Assembly: GCA_039602395.1 (NCBI GenBank)
Contig: JBCNJP010000025.1
Location: 104,398,124 to 104,462,123 of the forward strand
Direction of reading: 5' to 3'
Source: Deinandra increscens subsp. villosa
Taxonomy: Eukaryota > Streptophyta > Magnoliopsida > Asterales > Asteraceae
Length of the DNA: 64,000 nt
Below are positions 59,061-64,000 of this stretch, in pieces. Every line of letters starts with the position of its first letter. The stretch's first letter is position 1. The position numbers and the translations under genes are program-made. The notes under the pieces are model-generated. The model was not told where the DNA came from and searched no databases. It saw only the letters and a list, made by a program, of their open reading frames with translations.

Positions 59061-62000
59061 ATGTCAAGGTTCTGTTTTCAAATATCCTAAATCTACGCCT
59101 CCATTTTGTTAGGGTTTTGTTTTATTGCAACAATTTTTGGTGGAGGAATCTCGAGCTATGAAGCGATATAGCGACCTACGTTTGATTAATTGTTTACGAT
59201 TCTTATAAATGTTTAGGGTTTTTACATTAGAGACTCGCCAGCATCAATCATATAACTAAATGTATCAATGACTATCTTTTACTTAGGAATTAAGCCAGGG
59301 TTTTTAGTTTATGCATTGCAGAATCTGTTCAACTGTTCAAGTCGTCGTGATCTGTTTGATTAAGCAGTTTAATGGGTAAGTTAAGACTAGATCCCCATTA
59401 TTTAGGATTAATAATAAGAGTGAGATGTTTTTGGCATTACCTGCTACAATCCAAACACTCCTTATGAATTAATAATGTGATTCAAGTGGTTTTATGCTTA
59501 GATAAAACTGATATTTTAATCATAACTAATACAGGCACCTGGTGGTCAGATATGTTAGAAGAATTGCGCTATCAGTTCGAACAAACAACCGTAGAATTCA
59601 ATCAGAAGACAGGAAACACGGGTCAGTTGATAGAATCAGTCTATATTCCTCCCATAGAAATTATTCTAATGGCAGAACGACTCATCATGCTCAAAATGCT
59701 TGGAAAACAGTTTCTCAGAATTCATCTCACAACAATAAATCGTTTTCTTCCATAAATAGGATTTCTCAAGCATTTAGTTTGGCAATAACCCGCTCGTATG
59801 TGGTTATTCCGGGTATATATGCATTTGTATGCGGGAATACGGCATTTGCACAAACAGGGCAAAATATTGAATATATTCAGCCTCTTTATATGCATGCAGA
59901 AAATGGACATGCTTTCTTGATTTCAACAGCTGTTTCAATATTTGAAGGTTTAATATTAATAATCAGAGCTATATATCTAGCAATTTTATTCTCGCCAAGT
60001 ATAGCAACAGCCCCATTTGTTGAATATTTTGGTAAATCATCAAGAAAAAGCTGGCTACGTCTTGTACGGCGTACTTTAGAAATAGCAGGTCCGGCTTTTA
60101 TAAAATGGGGTCAATGGGCAGCAACAAGACCAGATCTTTTTGCTCGAGACTTGTGCACTGAACTTTCTAAACTTCACACAAAAGCCCCCGAACATAGCTT
60201 TTCTTACACAAAAAAGACGGTTGAGAAGGCTTTTGGCCGTCAAATTTCTGATATTTTTGATGATTTTGAGGAGGTTCCAGTAGCTTCGGGAAGTATTGCT
60301 CAAATTCATCGAGCTGTTTTGAGATATACATATCCTGGTAAGCGGACTAAGCCTTTAGTCGTTGCAGTGAAAGTTAGACATCCTGGAGTAGGTGAATCCA
60401 TTAGAAGAGATTTTGAGATTATTAATGTAGTGGCAAAGATTTCAACATATATTCCCACTTTGAAATGGTTGAGATTAGATGAAAGCGTACAACAATTTTC
60501 AGTTTTTATGATGTCTCAAGTCGATCTTGCTCGTGAAGCTGCTAATTTAAGTCGTTTTATCTACAATTTTAGAAGATGGAGAGATGTTTCATTTCCAAAG
60601 CCGGTATATCCACTTGTGCATCCTGCCGTTTTGGTTGAAACCTTTGAGCAAGGAGAGAATGTTGCATATTATATTGATGAACTTGAAGGACATGAACGAC
60701 TTAAGAGTTCACTTGCCCATATAGGGACTCATGCACTTTTAAAGATGATTTTGGTAAGAATTTTTGCTCAATGCTTCCACTTCCTTGTTTTACATGGCTA
60801 TGATAATTAGTAAAAGTGAAATTTCGACCCATTTACTTATGAAAGAGTTGATGTGGGTTGTATTTTATCTCAAAATGGTTAAATGGGTCAAATAAAAATA
60901 ATTAGCATAGTGGATCAGGTAAAACCTGTAGAAAGTCACCTGAAGTGTATATGCAAGTCAACCCAACCTGGATGTTTCTACCCATACTAAAAACACTTGT
61001 TTTAGCCTGAACATGCTTGACTCGTCCCTCTGCCCTCCCTGGAAGAAACCAGTAAGGGAAAAAATAAAATAAAATCTTGCCACCTATGATAACCAGTGTT
61101 TCAGCAGGTGGTTGGACATGTCTTTCAAAGTGTTACAAAAACTTGGTGTACTAGATAGTGTTTGGGAAAAGTTTGATCATTTAGGAAGTAATAGACTAAT
61201 AGGTAAGATAAGAGTATATAAGTCATTTTCTTCTACTCTTTGATAGTTTTTTTGTTGTTGTAAAATTGATTATTTAAGCTTTAAATCAGATCATCATAAG
61301 CACAAGTAGACCACGCAATAATTTTTATAGCACACATACAAATAACAAATGTCAGCTAACTTGATATCCATTCCCCGTTTTCTAGGCTTCAATAGTATTT
61401 TTCTCTGTATCAAGTAAACTATAATTATATCAATCTCGTTACATGCATTTTGTTCGTTTTTAAAGTGATCATTAATAGTTTGGTAATTTTATATTCATGT
61501 CAATAATCAGTTTTTTTTACTGTAACTTAAATTGAAGAACCATTTTCTCTTTTGCCAGGTTGATAACTTCATTCATGCCGACATGCACCCTGGAAATATC
61601 CTAGTACGAAACAAATCGTCTCGTAAAGGGGTCTTCAAACCAAAGCCACATCTTATATATCTTGATGTGGGAATGACTGCTGAACTTTCAAATAGTGATA
61701 GAATCAATTTATTGGAATTTTTCAAAGCTGTTGCTCGTAGAGATGGCGCCACTGCAGCAAAGTGCACGTTAAGTCTATCAAAGCAACAAAATTGCCCTGA
61801 TCCTCAAACCTTTATTAAGGTAATTTGGTAATGTGTTTTTTAATAATTTGATTATATTATTTTAGCTGATAGTATATGTAATTAATTTTGGTAAATATTG
61901 TGTAAATAGGAAGTGAAAGAATCGTTTGATTTTTGGGGTACCCCACAAGGCGATATTGTTCACCCTGCTGATGCCATGCATCAGTTGCTAGAGCAAGTGA

Positions 62001-62581
62001 GACGTCACCGAGTCAATGTGGATGGAAATGTATCCACTGTCTTGGTCACCATTTTGGTCCTCGAGGTATTTTATTTTATTTTTCCCCCCATTTTTATGCA
62101 ATTTTTAATACGAAAGGAACAAAAAATTAGAAATGGAATGGAAGTTGGATATGTTATGAAAATGTTCACAACTTTGACCCATTTAAAAGTGTATTTTTAA
62201 TGCATACACCCTGGCAGTAAATGTCCATTTAGTTAGATAAATAAACACAAGACAAGTGTTGTTCATGACCGAGTCTATAGACTCGATTATGTGTGAGCAA
62301 TCCATTTTGGTTGATTTGGTCATCCGCGGCCGTTCATACACATGTTAGAATTTTCCGTCTTGTGAGCTCTTTGGTTTGGTTAATTTGGTGATCAAGGTGG
62401 ATGAAAACTTGGGTAAAATTTGAAAAGGTTTGGTTTGAAAAGAGTTGTGTTCCTGGTGCAGGGTTGGCAAAGGAAGCTGGATCCAGATTATGACATAATG
62501 CATACTCTACAAACTTTGCTGCTCAAGGAAAGTTGGGCAAAGTCGTTAACTTACACAGTTGAAAGAGTAATGGCTCCCTAA
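59061..62581 (+). CDS. ABC1/UbiB atypical kinase, ADCK2-like
   Basis: Exons 59061-59068 (only ATGTCAAG), 59535-60753, 61559-61819, 61910-62065 and 62462-62581 give 587 aa ending TAA. The 8-nt first coding exon is inferred: it is the only nearby ATG that puts the kinase frame in phase, yielding MSRHLVVRYVRRIALSVRTN, an Arg-rich mitochondrial-type leader. A hydrophobic segment follows (AFLISTAVSIFEGLILIIRA). ABC1 marks: the KxGQ motif (FIKWGQWAATRPDLF), the Ala/Gly-rich loop VASGSIAQIHRA, VVAVKVRHPG, the catalytic-loop HADMHPGNI and the DFG-like YLDVGM. Relatives regulate coenzyme Q and lipid metabolism in mitochondria or plastids. The C-terminal exon (LDPDYDIMHTLQTLLLKESW) is intact. Confidence 0.9.
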
Positions 62582-63078
62582 TCACACACTCTCCATGTTT
62601 CCTTCATATTGTTCATCACTATTGTTCTTCATCACAACTCGGATCGGATTATTTTACTAGTCGATTCGTGTTTCAGTAGTTTTTTGTGCCAGTCAATGGA
62701 ATTTTGTATTTGGTACGAACGGATTTTTTATGTATTATATTTTGCTTATTGTTTCACACGTCAGATATAACCTCTTTTTTTTGTTTAAATGGTCTGTTCG
62801 TCGCTAAAACTAGATATTCAAAACCTGAATCTTTAAAAAGATGCTTATACTGAAGATTACACACCGGAAGGAAAATGGGTCAGAAGGCAGATGAATCAAA
62901 TTCAACTCAAAACTCTATTTACAAGATTCGTTGGAACCAGAAACAACACTAGCAGAAACTACATGCTTAGAAGAAGTTACATGTAAATATGTCCGAGCTA
63001 AAACTACATGCTTACAAACAAGATTCAGTGAACCAGTTGGTGCGATTGCTTCAAGAGGCAGAGTTGCAACAAATTAGG
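62582..63078. other. Region between the ABC1 gene and the right-edge gene
   Basis: Contains the ABC1 3' UTR (from 62582) and sequence with a repeated phrase (AACTACATGCTTA at about 62958 and 63001). No gene seen. Confidence 0.35.
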
Positions 63079-64000
63079 ATGCTCTTTCATGTTGACTATA
63101 AAGTATGAGCCCCATTTCCTCCTCACCATCATCATCGTTGGTTATCAAAGTTGCAAATGAGCGTGCCAAAGAACATAAAGACTTTGTTACCTAATCAGCA
63201 GCAGATATTTTTTATGTTTAAATTAATCCATGGAAATCAAGATGAAAATTGTAAGACAAACCAAACCCATATGCATATTTAGATGACAAAATAAAGATGC
63301 AATTATAGGTTTAACATCTATTAAGACTCGCCTGTCATGAAACAAAGGAAAGGACATATTAAAGTAATTTTGCTATAAATATAACTTGAGCTTCATTTGC
63401 TATTTTTGGTGTTACATATAACAAGTAGATTCAAAGTCAAAGAACGAAATGAGTACCTTTTAGCATTTCTGTTGTTTTTTAGCTTCATTTGCCGATCACC
63501 AACTTCATTTTCATTCCGATACAATGTCCTGAAAGAAATCTTTGGCTCAAACTTCCTTTTCAAGAACTTTGAGCAAAAACACACTTTTTGTGTGTCTACT
63601 TGTTCAAGTGTCTCCACTATGTGAAATCAAGAGATAATAACACCTAAGTTTATGACTGAAAATCAATTCAAATACTTAACCTCAGAAATCAAAAACAGTA
63701 TGAGATAATACAGTAATGAGTTGCTTAAATCTAAGGCTGGTTACATATATCCTGACAATCAGTTTTACAGCAGCTACTCCATTCTCCATACCTAATTATA
63801 AGAATTTTACTATTTTAACAACCTAATAAGTAGAACCAGTGATTAAATGTGACTTAAGAAATCAGAATTGGAATCAAAAGGGATAAATAGGCAATATTAC
63901 ATTTATATCAAGAACTAATTTAAAAATGATTTATTTTAAATAATGAATCTCAAAAAATAACTTGTAACACGTTTGCTACTTACATCGCGGGAGGAACTTC
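63079..64000 (-). CDS. Probable 3' exons of an unidentified gene (partial, right edge)
   Basis: Three exon-like stretches on the minus strand: 64000-63984 (followed by donor GTAAGT), 63616-63457 (acceptor TTTCACATAG, donor GTACTC), and a possible last exon starting at 63190 after GCTGATTAG. Joining the first two keeps one frame open: FLPRLETLEQVDTQKV, FCSKFLKRKFEPKISFRTLY and RNENEVGDRQMKLKNN. The last exon is uncertain, since one frame gives SLCSLARSFATLITNDDDGE ending near 63079, but direct splicing from 63457 would meet a stop at once. I do not recognise the protein. The rest of the gene lies outside the window. Confidence 0.4.

Overview
The window is nuclear DNA from a flowering plant. 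Genes are interrupted by spliceosomal introns with clean GT-AG borders. Intergenic DNA is AT-rich and crowded with plant transposon classes: Ty3/gypsy, MULE, Tourist-like MITEs, Helitrons, tRNA-like SINEs and non-LTR elements. The style of the Helitron, SINE and non-LTR families suggests a eudicot, most likely an Asteraceae, but that assignment rests on recalled family resemblance only. A 500-base N gap sits at 58183-58682.

Layout: 148-3082 (-) VAP4-type MSP-domain protein, with a Tourist-like MITE in an intron. 5312-6241 (-) small, probably plastid-targeted unknown protein. 6.2-9.0 kb repeats. 8998-10188 (-) At2g35280-like F-box protein. 10.9-14.4 kb a MULE-like foldback element, a Helitron-like terminus and a 5'-truncated non-LTR retrotransposon. 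16.4 kb a plastid ndhI insert. 16928-29171 an intact young Ty3/gypsy chromovirus (3.36-kb LTRs, 5-bp target duplication), nested in an older 'gypsy-type transposon' ORF relic that continues to 31.1 kb. 31726-33654 (+) sterol delta8-delta7 isomerase HYDRA1. 34-38.5 kb SINEs, MITEs and Harbinger-related remnants. 38716-40038 (+) R2R3-MYB of the MYB41/74/102 type. 41.7-45.7 kb repeats. 45754-49172 a MULE-like transposon carrying an intron-containing plant-mobile-domain gene, flanked by a perfect 9-bp duplication. 49769-54171 (-) cytosolic glutamyl-tRNA synthetase. 54256 to about 57.1 kb a Helitron-like element abutting that gene's 5' end. 59061-62581 (+) ABC1/ADCK2-like atypical kinase. 62.9-64.0 kb probably the end of a further minus-strand gene.

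The host genes are ordinary housekeeping or regulatory genes (ER contact sites, sterol synthesis, translation, mitochondrial or quinone-linked kinase, MYB regulation, F-box) and do not form a cluster with a shared job. The unusual content is in the mobile DNA: a plant non-LTR element whose C-terminus looks like a zinc knuckle plus restriction-like endonuclease rather than the usual APE type; a PMD gene mobilised inside a MULE-like element whose terminal repeats each carry four hairpin units; and a very young gypsy element with an extra ORF upstream of gag.
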